NCBI RefSeq assembly: GCF_025148285.1
Contig: NZ_CP102268.1
Span: 496,001-560,000, forward strand
Source: Marvinbryantia formatexigens DSM 14469
GTDB lineage: Bacteria; Bacillota; Clostridia; Lachnospirales; Lachnospiraceae
Reading direction: 5' to 3'
Length of the DNA stretch: 64,000 bases
This document shows positions 50,980-59,888 of the stretch, piece after piece. Both the position numbers and the translations under genes were made by a program. How positions within the stretch are numbered: position 1 is the first letter of the stretch; every line of letters begins with the position of its first letter. The notes under the pieces are model-generated. The model did not search any database. It saw only the letters and a list, made by a program, of their open reading frames with translations, and was not told the origin of the DNA.

Positions 50980-51674
50980 CTTGCAAAAACTTCCACCGAC
51001 CCCACTCCGTTATTTACCGCGACGGAATGATTGTTTACATAAATATCAATATGCTTTCCGTCCACGCCGCTTCCCGTGTCTTCCACACAGTATTCGTGGC
51101 CATTGATATAGATGTGGGTGCCAAGCGGAAGGACCTCCGGGTCTGCGGCAACCGTCCAGTCCGCTACCGGATAAGCCCCGCTCGCCGTCGGTCCGCCGGA
51201 CCACCAGCCGCAGCAAAGCTCGCACGCGCAGTAATAAGTGACGGTAAACACACCCAGCGATTCTCCGATATTCTGTGCTCCCTCCGGCACGATATCGGAA
51301 AGATATTCGTTGCTCACAAAGCCTGATATCCCGCTCTCCATCTGCACACGGCTCCAGCCATTGTCGCAGACGCCGGTCACCTGCACCTTTGTATACTGCG
51401 CAAGCTTGCCCACTTCCTCATATTCCGTGCCCGGCAGCGCCCGCACGGTCAGTACATCCGTGGTGTAGGACAGCTTCTGAATGGCAATCTCCTGCACGTT
51501 CTGCTGCTCCAGCTCCTCCACCGGTTCCTCCAGCGGCTCTTCCCCTTCGCTCATAATACTGAGCATCGCCGCACTGTAATCCGCATCAATAATCTCCTGC
51601 CCGCTTACCGGCACCGCCGTGATAAGACAGACCAGAGCGCAGAGCCCTGCCATTTTTTGTTTTGCTCTCATCAT
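50973..51674 (-). CDS. Secreted SH3 and 3D-domain protein (RlpA/YuiC-like)
   Basis: A signal peptide (AGLCALVCLITAVPVSG) is followed by a Glu-rich linker and an SH3b domain (about 70-130: TDVLTVRALPGTEYEEVGKL). The C-terminal 3D domain (about 140-233) has TVTYYCACELCCG, TASGAYPVADWTVAADPEVL, PLGTHIYINGHEYCVEDTGS and GKHIDIYVNNH. The three Asp residues of the 3D domain suggest lytic transglycosylase-like cell wall cleavage. It acts outside the membrane. GGGAGG precedes two ATGs. It is a single gene with its own terminator. Confidence 0.9.
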   Translation of the reverse strand: MMRAKQKMAGLCALVCLITAVPVSGQEIIDADYSAAMLSIMSEGEEPLEEPVEELEQQNVQEIAIQKLSYTTDVLTVRALPGTEYEEVGKLAQYTKVQVTGVCDNGWSRVQMESGISGFVSNEYLSDIVPEGAQNIGESLGVFTVTYYCACELCCGWWSGGPTASGAYPVADWTVAADPEVLPLGTHIYINGHEYCVEDTGSGVDGKHIDIYVNNHSVAVNNGVGSVEVFASK

Positions 51675-51932
51675 AAACTCCTCCCAAAATACATTTTTCT
51701 ATCCATGCATCCCGCAATTACGATGACAGTCCCGCCTTTTCCCGCACCCGCGCGCATCCCGCCGGAGCAGTTTCGCCTGCCCTTTGGAATTTCCCGCGCA
51801 GAAAAAGACGGAGTACCCCTTTGAATACTCCGCCCCTTTGATGTACCTATCATACCATAATCTTCCAGTTTTGACAAGTACGACTTTTTGTATTACAGTT
51901 AACACCTAAACAGTAACACTTGATTTATTCTG

Positions 51933-51961
51933 TTGCCTGTTTCAGAAAAATGCGCTATAAT
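51933..51961 (+). promoter_or_regulatory. Promoter placed for a leaderless mRNA
   Basis: TTGCCT (51933-51938) and TATAAT (51956-51961) have a 17-bp spacer. The start of transcription, about 7 nt past the -10, falls within 4 nt of the ATG at 51971. Confidence 0.7.
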
Positions 51962-51970
51962 CATCCTGTT

Positions 51971-53032
51971 ATGATTACGAAAATATATCCCATTGAACTA
52001 AATTTAAACGGCACGGCGTTCCAGGATTACAATAAATCCGGTCTGCTCTTTTTTGATATCGAAACTACCGGGCTTTCCGCGCGCAGCTCCTCCCTGTATC
52101 TGATCGGGGCTGTCAGCTTCGCGTCGGATGGCTGGCAGCTTATCCAGTGGTTTGCCGAAACTCCGGCGGAGGAGGAGCAGGTTCTGACTGCGTTTCTTAC
52201 CTTTGCGCGGAAATTTTCCCAGGTAATCCATTTTAACGGCGACCGCTTCGATATCCCCTATCTGCAGGAGAAATGCCGCGCCTACCAGCTCGCGGACACC
52301 TTTTCCACGCTTGTCAGCCGCGACCTTTACCGCATGATGCGCCCGCTGAAAAACCTGCTGTCCCTGTCCTCCCTGAAGCAGAAAAACCTGGAGGAATTTC
52401 TGGATATCCGCCGTGAGGACCGCTACAGCGGCGGCGAGCTGATCGACGTCTACTATCAGTATGCCGCTGCCCCCTCGCAGGATTTTCTGAAGCTGCTCCT
52501 GCTGCATAATTATGAGGATCTGCTCGGTATGCTCTCTATTCTTCCGCTGCTTTCCTATCTGCCGGTCCTAAGCGGCAGCTTCGGCATCGCGGGCGGACAT
52601 ATCGAGGACAGCACTCTGATTGTGGAAACCTGGTACCCGGTCGAGCTGCCAAAGCCGTTCTCTTACCGGGGCGAGCTTTTTTACATAAGCGGCGCCCATT
52701 CCCGCCTCGCCTTTCAGATACAGGGCGTGCAGGGCTCCCTGAAGCACTTTTTTGCGGACTACAAGAATTACTATTATCTTCCGCTGGAGGATACCGCCGT
52801 CCACAAAAGCATTGCCGCTTACGTAGACAAAGATTACCGCCAGCCCGCCACCGCCGCAACCTGCTTTACAAAAAAAGAAGGCTTCTTTCTGCCACAGCGC
52901 ACCGCTCTGTTTACGCCGGTATTTAAAGAAACCTACAAAGACACGATATCTTATTTTCAGTGTACGGAAAAATTTCTGCAAGACAAAGATCAGATGCTCG
53001 ATTATCTGCGGCATCTGATTGCGGATATCTGA
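51971..53032 (+). CDS. YprB-like RNase H-fold exonuclease
   Basis: The protein begins with a 3'-5' exonuclease-type domain: LLFFDIETTGLSARSSSLYL (ExoI DxE), VIHFNGDRFDIPYL (ExoII) and LLLLHNYEDLLGML (ExoIII NxxD). This matches the RNase_H_2/YprB family, found as a single gene in Firmicutes. The C-terminal 150 residues are beta-rich and less conserved. No ribosome binding site lies before the ATG at 51971; a consensus promoter is placed so that the mRNA would be leaderless. An upstream in-frame ATG at 51950 and a TTG at 51920 also lack a site. Confidence 0.82.
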   Translation: MITKIYPIELNLNGTAFQDYNKSGLLFFDIETTGLSARSSSLYLIGAVSFASDGWQLIQWFAETPAEEEQVLTAFLTFARKFSQVIHFNGDRFDIPYLQEKCRAYQLADTFSTLVSRDLYRMMRPLKNLLSLSSLKQKNLEEFLDIRREDRYSGGELIDVYYQYAAAPSQDFLKLLLLHNYEDLLGMLSILPLLSYLPVLSGSFGIAGGHIEDSTLIVETWYPVELPKPFSYRGELFYISGAHSRLAFQIQGVQGSLKHFFADYKNYYYLPLEDTAVHKSIAAYVDKDYRQPATAATCFTKKEGFFLPQRTALFTPVFKETYKDTISYFQCTEKFLQDKDQMLDYLRHLIADI

Positions 53033-53043
53033 ATCTCACGTCT

Positions 53044-53080
53044 AAAAAAATCCCCCGCAGTTTCGCTGCAGGGGATTTTA
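53044..53080. terminator. Bidirectional terminator
   Basis: AATCCCCCGCAG and CTGCAGGGGATT form a stem with one bulge around TTTCG, flanked by an A-run and a T-run, between the convergent exonuclease and S1 genes. Confidence 0.88.
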
Positions 53081-53091
53081 TCTGACTGTTT

Positions 53092-54186
53092 TTATTCTGC
53101 GTCTTCTTCTGCCGGTGCTTCCTCTTTTGCGGAAGTATTCTCCAGCGCCTTCATGCTGAGGCTGATTTTCTTCTCTTCTTCATTGAAGTCCACAACCTTC
53201 GCCTCAATCTGCTGTCCAACCTTCAGAACATCCGACGGCTTGTCTACATGCTCGTGAGAAATCTGGGATACGTGAAGCAGCGCGTCCACGCCCGGCTCCA
53301 GCTCTACGAAAGCACCGAAGTCTGTCATTCTCGCCACACGGCCTGTGACAATGTTTCCAGCCGCATATTTTTCTGCTGCGGTCAGCCACGGATTCTCATC
53401 CTCAAATTTCAGACTGAGCGCAATCTTGTTTCCATTAATATCCTTCAGAAGGACCTTCAGCTTATCGCCTACGTTGAAGAGCTTTCTCGGATTGTCAACT
53501 CTTCCCCAGGACATTTCGGAAATATGAAGCAGACCGTCTGCTCCGCCAAGGTCTACGAACGCACCAAAATCTGTGATGTTCTTTACAACACCCTCTACCA
53601 CGTCTCCGACATGGATTCTCTCGAACAGCGCTTTCTGCATTTCTTCTTTTCTTGCGACAAGAAGCTGCTTGCGGTCACCAATGATTCTGCGTCTGCGCGG
53701 ATTGAATTCCGTAATCACAAACTCAATCTCCTGGTCAGCAAACTTTTCCAGGTTCTTCTCGTAAGTGTCGGATACCAGGCTTGCCGGGATAAATACCCTT
53801 GCCTCGTCAACCACAACACTCAGACCACCGGAGAGTACCTGTGTAACCGGCGCTTTCAGCACCTCATGGTTATTAAATGCCTCTTCCAGTCTCTTGTTTC
53901 CTTTTTCAGCGGCAAGCTTCTTGTAGGTGAGAGCCACCTGTCCATCCCCGTCGTTTACCTTTAATACCTTTGCTTCCATTGTATCCCCGACTTTTACAAC
54001 GTCTCTGAGGTCAATGCCCGCATCGTTTGTATATTCATTCTTTGATATAATGCCATCTGCTTTGTAGCCGATGTTCAGAACAATCTCGTCTTCCTTTACG
54101 TCGATGACTGTTCCTTCAACGATTTCTCCATTGTGAATTGTTTTCAGTGATTCCTCCAGCATTTGTTCAAAGCTCATTTCTGACAT
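53092..54186 (-). CDS. rpsA: S1 RNA-binding domain protein (ribosomal protein S1 homologue)
   Basis: The 364-residue protein has four S1 domains at about 20-88, 105-172, 192-261 and 278-348. Domains 3 and 4 carry the strong motifs ITDFGAFVDLGGADGLLHIS and MTDFGAFVELEPGVDALLHV. An acidic tail (EEAPAEEDAE) follows. It probably binds mRNA on the ribosome or regulates translation; Firmicutes S1 homologues are shorter than the six-domain E. coli protein. AAGGAGG precedes the ATG, and the gene overlaps ispH by 20 bp, the known ispH-rpsA arrangement. Confidence 0.9.
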   Translation of the reverse strand: MSEMSFEQMLEESLKTIHNGEIVEGTVIDVKEDEIVLNIGYKADGIISKNEYTNDAGIDLRDVVKVGDTMEAKVLKVNDGDGQVALTYKKLAAEKGNKRLEEAFNNHEVLKAPVTQVLSGGLSVVVDEARVFIPASLVSDTYEKNLEKFADQEIEFVITEFNPRRRRIIGDRKQLLVARKEEMQKALFERIHVGDVVEGVVKNITDFGAFVDLGGADGLLHISEMSWGRVDNPRKLFNVGDKLKVLLKDINGNKIALSLKFEDENPWLTAAEKYAAGNIVTGRVARMTDFGAFVELEPGVDALLHVSQISHEHVDKPSDVLKVGQQIEAKVVDFNEEEKKISLSMKALENTSAKEEAPAEEDAE

Positions 54187-55018
54187 ATGTGTAAACCTCC
54201 TTAATAATATGATTGGGGGTAGATGCCCCTGCAGTAATACCTACGCAATCGACAGGAGGTAATAATATTGGCTCCAAGTCTACAAGTGTCTGTACATAGT
54301 AAGTATTTTCGCATTCTTTTTTACATATTTCAAATAGCTTTTGTGTATTTGAACTGTGCCTGCCGCCAATGACAATCATGGCGTCCACCTGCTTTGCAAT
54401 CTCTGCCGCCTCGCGCTGTCGTTCCTCTGTTGCATTGCAGATTGTATTTATAACAGTACTATCATAACCCTTTTTAGAAATAATTTCAACTAAATTTTTA
54501 AATTTATTGTTGTTAAATGTCGTCTGTGATACGACACATAGTTTCTTTCCCTCTTTCGGTATAAATGCCTCTGCTTCTTCTTCCGTGGCAATGACCGTTG
54601 CCTGCCCCGTGCACCAGCCTTTTATACCCTCCACCTCCGGATGACTGTCGCTTCCTATAATTACAATCTGTCTTCCTTCTGCGCTTTCTCTTTCCACGAT
54701 CCGGTGTATCTTTTTGACATAGGGACAGGTCGCGTCCACCAGCCCCAGCCCTCTCTCCCGTATCAGGCTGTATATGTCCCTACCCACTCCATGTGAGCGT
54801 ATTACAATGGTGCCGCAGATGAGCTGCTCCAGCTCCCCGCGCGTTCCGATGACCCGCACGCCCCGCGCCTCCAGGTCCTTCACCACTTCTTCGTTGTGGA
54901 TAATCGGACCGTAGGTGTAAATGGGCGCCGCGCCTTTTTCTGTCTGCTCGTACACCTTGTTTACCGCCCGGTGCACGCCAAAGCAGAACCCTGCCGTTTT
55001 TGCAACGATTACTTCCAT
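54167..55018 (-). CDS. ispH: 4-hydroxy-3-methylbut-2-enyl diphosphate reductase
   Basis: The protein has the IspH [4Fe-4S] cysteines in AKTAGFCFGVHRAV, DATCPYVKKIHRIVERE and STVINTICNATEERQ. It also has the IIHNEEVV and SHGVG motifs and the C-terminal VGITAGASTPNHIIKEV. It makes IPP and DMAPP in the last step of the MEP isoprenoid pathway. The ATG at 55018 (MEVIVAK) matches the family; an ATG 6 nt upstream is also possible. It lies in the cmk-ispH-S1 operon, without the plsC gene that often sits between cmk and ispH. Confidence 0.95.
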   Translation of the reverse strand: MEVIVAKTAGFCFGVHRAVNKVYEQTEKGAAPIYTYGPIIHNEEVVKDLEARGVRVIGTRGELEQLICGTIVIRSHGVGRDIYSLIRERGLGLVDATCPYVKKIHRIVERESAEGRQIVIIGSDSHPEVEGIKGWCTGQATVIATEEEAEAFIPKEGKKLCVVSQTTFNNNKFKNLVEIISKKGYDSTVINTICNATEERQREAAEIAKQVDAMIVIGGRHSSNTQKLFEICKKECENTYYVQTLVDLEPILLPPVDCVGITAGASTPNHIIKEVYTYVRNEL

Positions 55019-55083
55019 ATTCATTCCTTTTCCTGTCTGAAGGATTTTTTTGCAGCCCCTGCCGCCGGGATTTCCAGACCCGG

Positions 55084-55743
55084 TCAGACATTTACAAGGG
55101 ACTTTATTTTTTCTGTCACCTCGTCGATCGTCATGTCGGAGGAATCCAGATACACGGCGTCCGCCGCCTGCATCAGCGGAGCGATTTCGCGGTGCATATC
55201 CTGGTCGTCCCTTTTGATGATATCGTCCCGGATTTTCTCAAAGCTGCACGGGATTCCCTTTTCCTGCAGTTCCTTCTGCCGCCGCGCCGCTCTTGTATCG
55301 GCGCTCGCCGTCAGATAAATCTTCAGCTGCGCCTCCGGAAGGATGTTGGTGCCGATATCTCTTCCATCCATCACGACATTGTGCGTGCGCGCCAGCTCCT
55401 TCTGCAAATCCAGCAGCTTCTCCCGCACACAGGGAAGCGCCGCCGCCCGCGATGCCATGTTGCCCACTTCCTCTGTCCGGATAAGCCCGGAAACATTTTC
55501 ACCGTTCAGAAGCATCTGCTGCTCCCCGTCCCGGTAGGCAATGGATACCTGTATCTGAGGCAGCGCCGCCTCCACCTGCGCCCCGTTTCCGGCGTCTATC
55601 CCCTCACGGAGCAGACCAAGCGCGATTGTGCGGTACATCGCTCCGGTATCCACATAAATAAAAGAAAGTTCTCCGGCGACCCGCCGGGCAATGGTGCTTT
55701 TTCCTGCGCCCGCCGGACCGTCTATTGCTATATTGTATGTCAT
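55084..55743 (-). CDS. cmk: Cytidylate kinase
   Basis: The 219-residue protein has the P-loop IDGPAGAGKSTIARRV, FIYVDTGAMYRTIALGLL, VVMDGRDIGTNILPEAQLKI, YLTASADTRAARRQKELQE and AVYLDSSDMTIDEVTEKI. These are all the family motifs, at the usual length. It phosphorylates CMP and dCMP. AGGAGGGAAT precedes the ATG. It is transcribed with ispH and the S1 gene downstream. Confidence 0.96.
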   Translation of the reverse strand: MTYNIAIDGPAGAGKSTIARRVAGELSFIYVDTGAMYRTIALGLLREGIDAGNGAQVEAALPQIQVSIAYRDGEQQMLLNGENVSGLIRTEEVGNMASRAAALPCVREKLLDLQKELARTHNVVMDGRDIGTNILPEAQLKIYLTASADTRAARRQKELQEKGIPCSFEKIRDDIIKRDDQDMHREIAPLMQAADAVYLDSSDMTIDEVTEKIKSLVNV

Positions 55744-55803
55744 ATTCCCTCCTGTGCCGCCTTATCTGCCGCAAAGCTCTTTATTTCCGCGGGCAACGAG
55801 CCA

Positions 55804-55838
55804 GGCAGTCGCACTTGTGCGGATATTTGGCGACTGCC
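55804..55838. terminator. Hairpin between the flavoprotein and cmk genes
   Basis: GGCAGTCGC (55804-55812) and GCGACTGCC (55830-55838) form a perfect 9-bp stem with a 17-nt loop. No T-run follows, so it may be a processing or attenuation structure rather than a terminator. Confidence 0.45.
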
Positions 55839-55845
55839 GCGAGAG

Positions 55846-57159
55846 TCAAATGCCCCGCTGCTCTGCAGCGCTACAAGCCTGATCCCCCGTTGCCTGCAGC
55901 GGGGGATTTGATTTCAGCGTTTCTGTATCGTCCGCCGCCAGATGTACGCCCGCCGCATAGCCGGTCGCCCATGCAATCTGCAGATTAAAGCCGCCTGTCA
56001 GCGCGTCGACGTCCAGCACCTCGCCTGCAAAATACAGCCCGTGCACCAGCTTCGACTCCATCGTTGCCGGCTGGATTTCTTTCACCGCAACGCCGCCTTT
56101 TGTAATAATAGCTTCATTATAATCTCGCAGCCCCGTCGCCGTCAACTCCAAATGTTTTATCTGATGCACAAAAAAACTGCGCTCCGCGCGTGTGATTTCA
56201 TTTACCTTTTTCTCCGGATTAATCCGGGAGAGCTGTATCATCACCGGCGTAAGCTTCGCCGGAAAGAGCTTTGATGCCGCATTTTTAAACTGCTTATTTT
56301 TTCCCTCTTCAAATTCGCGCAGCAGCCTGGCATCGAGCTGTTCCTCACTGAGCGCCGGTTTTAAGTCTATTTCTAGCTTCAGCTCCTTCTGCCGCAGCCT
56401 TTTCTGTACCGATGCGCTCGCCGTCAGCACCAGCGGACCCGTCACGCCGAAATGCGTGAACATCATTTCCCCGAATGCTTCATAAAGCCGCTTTTTCCCG
56501 TCAAATACAGAAAGCTTGACGTTTTTCAGAGACAGACCCTGCAGCTCTTTCACAAACGCTTCCTTTGTATTAAACGGCACCAGGGAAGGATACTGCTCCG
56601 TCACCGTGTGCCCGCACGCCTCCGCAAAGAGATAGCCATCCCCGGTAGAGCCGGTGGACGGGTAGGAACGCCCGCCGGTCGCCACGATGACGGCGTCCCC
56701 GTTTATCCGGCTGCCGTCGGCAAGGCGGATTCCCGCGGCTGCCCCGTCTGAGACGAGCACCTCCTTCACCTGCGCATTCAGATGGATATGCACACCGGCG
56801 GCGCGCAGAGCCCGCCGCAGTGCGTCGATTACATCCGCCGATTTGTCGGAAACCGGGAAAACGCGCTGTCCGCGCTCTGTCTTGGTTTTACAGCCATGCC
56901 CCTCGAAAAAATGAATCGCGTCCTGGTTCGTAAAGCCATACAGCGCGCTGTACAGGAATTTGCGGTTGGTACACACCGCCTCAAACAGCTCTTCCATATC
57001 GCAGGCATTTGTCAGGTTGCATCTGCCCTTTCCGGTGATGTACAGCTTCTTCCCCAGCCGCTCATTTTTTTCGTAAATGTGGACCTCATTTCCCGGCGCC
57101 GCCGCGATTGCCGCAAACATGCCCGCCGCCCCGCCGCCGATTACCAGTATCTTCTTCAT
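55846..57159 (-). CDS. BaiN/HI0933-family NAD(P)/FAD-dependent oxidoreductase
   Basis: The 437-residue flavoprotein starts KKILVIGGGAAGMFAAIAAA (FAD GxGxxG). It has KKLYITGKGRCNLTNAC, VIVATGGRSYPSTGSTGDGY and the C-terminal LYFAGEVLDVDALTGGFNLQ then IAWATGYAAG. These are diagnostic of the HI0933/BaiN/RdsA family. The physiological substrate is not settled; one member in bile-acid inducible Clostridia reduces steroid intermediates. It is the first gene of the cmk-ispH-S1 cluster, a common clostridial order. Confidence 0.92.
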   Translation of the reverse strand: MKKILVIGGGAAGMFAAIAAAPGNEVHIYEKNERLGKKLYITGKGRCNLTNACDMEELFEAVCTNRKFLYSALYGFTNQDAIHFFEGHGCKTKTERGQRVFPVSDKSADVIDALRRALRAAGVHIHLNAQVKEVLVSDGAAAGIRLADGSRINGDAVIVATGGRSYPSTGSTGDGYLFAEACGHTVTEQYPSLVPFNTKEAFVKELQGLSLKNVKLSVFDGKKRLYEAFGEMMFTHFGVTGPLVLTASASVQKRLRQKELKLEIDLKPALSEEQLDARLLREFEEGKNKQFKNAASKLFPAKLTPVMIQLSRINPEKKVNEITRAERSFFVHQIKHLELTATGLRDYNEAIITKGGVAVKEIQPATMESKLVHGLYFAGEVLDVDALTGGFNLQIAWATGYAAGVHLAADDTETLKSNPPLQATGDQACSAAEQRGI

Positions 57160-57213
57160 ATACTGTCTGCCTTTCTGTTAGTGCGTTTTTATTTGTTCCC
57201 GGTTTCTGCCAGA

Positions 57214-58080
57214 CTATTCTATTCCCAGCGCTTCATGCAGGCGGGAAATGGTCGCCTCGAAATCCGGCACCAGCATTTCGTCCTGTGAATGGTAGAGGTC
57301 GTCGTACGGAACGCGCTGCTCCGACAAATCATATGTTAAATATTTCGGCAGCATGGCGGCAAGCTCCGCCATTTCTGTCAGCCCGATATCGTGCTCCACA
57401 TGCAGCGCCGCCTCTGTGGAAAATGTCAGCAGCTCCGCCGCGTTCATGTCGCGCACGGACGCGAACAGCTCCTTCAGCACGTCACGCTGGCGCTGTGTTC
57501 TCTGATAGTCACTGTTGCCGACATAGCGGATTCTCATATACGCAACCGCCTGGTTCCCGTTCAGCAGATAAGTGCCGCCCGTATAAATATAGTCCTCCTC
57601 CGGCGCACCCATGCTTTCCAGATACTGGTTGAGCACGGTGCATTCCGCATCGGAGGCCGTGATTTCCACGCCTCCCGCCAGATCAACGATATCCTCCATA
57701 TCCTCGAAATCCACGATAGCATAATTATCAATGGAAATCCGGTAGTTGTCCTCCAGTGTCTCCACCAGCTTCTCCGCGCCGCCGACGGCAAACGCATAAT
57801 TCAGTTTGTGCACGCCATAGCCCGGAATATCCGCGTACAGATCTCTCATAAAGGAGGTTAGCATGATTTCCTCCGTTTCCGGATTCAGCGTTACCAGTAT
57901 CATGACGTCAGAATTTCCGTTCCAGCTGTCGTCCCGCTTATCTGTCCCTATCAGAAGAAGATTGTATATTTCCTGCTTTCCGTCTGTCTCCTCCTGCGCC
58001 TGCGCGCAAATGCCGCATGTTCCCAGAACCGCAAGCAGCAGTAAGAAAACCGCTATATTTTTTCTGATGACCGCTCTCAT
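57214..58080 (-). CDS. LytR-CpsA-Psr family cell wall protein
   Basis: A signal/anchor (IAVFLLLLAVLGTCGICAQA) is followed by the LCP domain: NLLLIGTDKRDDSWNGNSDV, MILVTLNPETEEIMLTSFMR, DLYADIPGYGVHKLNYAFAV, LAGGVEITASDAECTVLNQY and AVAYMRIRYVGNSDYQRTQR. It keeps the Asp and Arg residues that bind the pyrophosphate-lipid substrate. LCP enzymes attach glycopolymers such as teichoic acids to peptidoglycan. AAGGAG precedes the ATG. Confidence 0.93.
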   Translation of the reverse strand: MRAVIRKNIAVFLLLLAVLGTCGICAQAQEETDGKQEIYNLLLIGTDKRDDSWNGNSDVMILVTLNPETEEIMLTSFMRDLYADIPGYGVHKLNYAFAVGGAEKLVETLEDNYRISIDNYAIVDFEDMEDIVDLAGGVEITASDAECTVLNQYLESMGAPEEDYIYTGGTYLLNGNQAVAYMRIRYVGNSDYQRTQRQRDVLKELFASVRDMNAAELLTFSTEAALHVEHDIGLTEMAELAAMLPKYLTYDLSEQRVPYDDLYHSQDEMLVPDFEATISRLHEALGIE

Positions 58081-58100
58081 ATTCTCTCCTTATACTGCTG

Positions 58101-58132
58101 AAAATGGGACGCTGCATCGCGCCGCGCCCCAT
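58101..58132 (-). terminator. Terminator of the Na+-pump decarboxylase operon
   Basis: ATGGGGCGC and GCGTCCCAT form a 9-bp stem with one G-T pair, followed on the minus strand by TTTTCAG. It lies 28 bp past the OadA-type gene stop. Confidence 0.7.
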
Positions 58133-58159
58133 CCTTTTTCAGATGAAATCTTTCTTAAT

Positions 58160-59572
58160 TTATACCGGATATGCTCCGTCTTTTGTATCAGCTACCGTAG
58201 CATCCACCTTTGTCTGCTGTGCTTCTCTGTACTTGAAGAACTCAACTGCTACCTGCGGGAACAGTGCATATGTCAGCACATCCTCATCCTGCTGGGACCA
58301 CTGAGCCATTTCTCCTCTTAAGGTATCCAGCTCGTCCGGGATAAGGTCCGCCGGACGGCAGGTGATGATTTCCGCATCACCGATGCACTTCTTCTGTACT
58401 TCCGGATTGAACGGTTTTACGGTTGCGCCGTATTTTCCGCTCAGCACATCTTTTGTCTGCTGCGGAACCATCTTGTAGCGCTCGCCGCTGATGACGTTCA
58501 TAACCGCCTGTGTTCCGACGATCTGGGAGGACGGTGTTACCAGCGGGCACTCACCGAGGTCCTTACGCACACGCGGAACCTCTTCCAGAACCTCGTAGTA
58601 TTTGTCCTCTGCGTGAAGGTCTTTGAGCTGGGAGGTAAGGTTGGAAAGCATACCGCCCGGTACCTGGTAAAGCAGTGTCTTGATGTTTACGCCAAGGTTC
58701 TTCGGGTTCAGCAGACCGCTCTCCAGCGCCTCGTCGCGGATCGGACGGAAGTAATCTGCGATTTCCGCCAGAAGCTTCTGATCCAGACCGGTATCGTACG
58801 GAGTACCCTTGAAGGTCTCTACCATAACCTCGGTCGCCGGCTGGGAGGTTCCCAGAGCGAACGGGGACATTGCCGTATCGATTACGTCAACGCCCGCTTC
58901 CACTGCCTTTAAGTAAGTCATGGAAGCTACGCCGGAGGTGTAGTGTGTGTGAAGCTGGATCGGAATGCTTACGGTTTCCTTCAGCGCTGTTACCAGCTCA
59001 GTTGCCGTGTACGGAAGCAGAAGACCCGCCATATCCTTGATACAGATGGAGTTTGCGCCCATATCCTCGATACGCTTCGCCATTTCTTTCCAGTAATCCA
59101 GTGTGTAAGCCTCACCCAGTGTATAGGAGAGCGCTACCTGCGCATGTCCTTTTTCTTTGTTTGCCGCGGTAACGGCTGTCTGCAGGTTGCGCAAATCGTT
59201 CAGACAGTCGAAAATACGGATGATATCAATACCGTTTGCGATGGATTTCTGTACAAAATATTCTACTACATCATCTGCATACGGACGATATCCAAGGATA
59301 TTCTGTCCGCGGAACAGCATCTGCAGCTTTGTGTTCTTGAAGCCGTCGCGGAATTTACGAAGTCTGTCCCACGGGTCTTCTTTTAAGAAGCGCAGGGATG
59401 CGTCAAATGTTGCGCCGCCCCAGCACTCTACAGAATGATAACCTACTTTATCCATTTTATCAACAATCGGAAGCATCTGTTCCGTTGTCATTCTGGTGGC
59501 AATCAGAGACTGATGTGCGTCACGCAGAATCGTCTCGGTGATTTTAATCGGCTTTTTAACCTGTTTTGCCAT
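58160..59572 (-). CDS. oadA: Oxaloacetate decarboxylase / carboxyltransferase alpha subunit (OadA-type)
   Basis: The 470-residue TIM-barrel carboxyltransferase has TETILRDAHQSLIATRMTTE, ECWGGATFDASLRFLKEDPW, RIFDCLNDLRNLQTAV, ICIKDMAGLLLPYTATELV and LHTHYTSGVASMTYLKAVEA, then a conserved DmpG-like/PYC C-terminal region. It moves CO2 between oxaloacetate (or pyruvate) and biotin. It lacks the C-terminal biotinyl domain; the biotin carrier is the separate 128-residue protein upstream. It is the last gene of the operon, separated from the beta subunit gene by a 300-bp repeat region. Confidence 0.95.
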   Translation of the reverse strand: MAKQVKKPIKITETILRDAHQSLIATRMTTEQMLPIVDKMDKVGYHSVECWGGATFDASLRFLKEDPWDRLRKFRDGFKNTKLQMLFRGQNILGYRPYADDVVEYFVQKSIANGIDIIRIFDCLNDLRNLQTAVTAANKEKGHAQVALSYTLGEAYTLDYWKEMAKRIEDMGANSICIKDMAGLLLPYTATELVTALKETVSIPIQLHTHYTSGVASMTYLKAVEAGVDVIDTAMSPFALGTSQPATEVMVETFKGTPYDTGLDQKLLAEIADYFRPIRDEALESGLLNPKNLGVNIKTLLYQVPGGMLSNLTSQLKDLHAEDKYYEVLEEVPRVRKDLGECPLVTPSSQIVGTQAVMNVISGERYKMVPQQTKDVLSGKYGATVKPFNPEVQKKCIGDAEIITCRPADLIPDELDTLRGEMAQWSQQDEDVLTYALFPQVAVEFFKYREAQQTKVDATVADTKDGAYPV

Positions 59573-59658
59573 TTTCTATTCCTCCTATCAAGTATTAAAA
59601 GGTTGTTCTGCACACCTACAGGACCTGCCACCGGCAGCTCCCTTCGGATGCATGGCAA

Positions 59659-59888
59659 CTAAACCTCAAGCTTCGCCTGGCGGCTCGCCTTCGCCAAGTT
59701 GTGCAGAACGGGGTTCGCACTAAATTCAAGCGGCGGCTGACGCCTTGCTTTCATTAAGTGCTCTTCCAAGGTTGTTCTGCACACTAAACCTCAGGCTTCG
59801 CCTGGCGGCTCGCCTTCGCCAAGTTGTGCAGAACGGGGTTCGCACTAAATTCAAGCGGCGGCTAACGCCTTGCTTTCATTAAGTGCTC
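59659..59888. repeat. 105-bp duplicated intergenic element between the beta and alpha subunit genes
   Basis: Copies at 59659-59763 and 59784-59888 differ at about two positions. GGTTGTTCTGCACA precedes each copy (59602, 59770), and GTTGTGCAGAAC inside each copy is its inverse, so each unit can fold into a hairpin. The gap 59573-59886 holds no gene; it is entirely this repeat. Confidence 0.92.
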
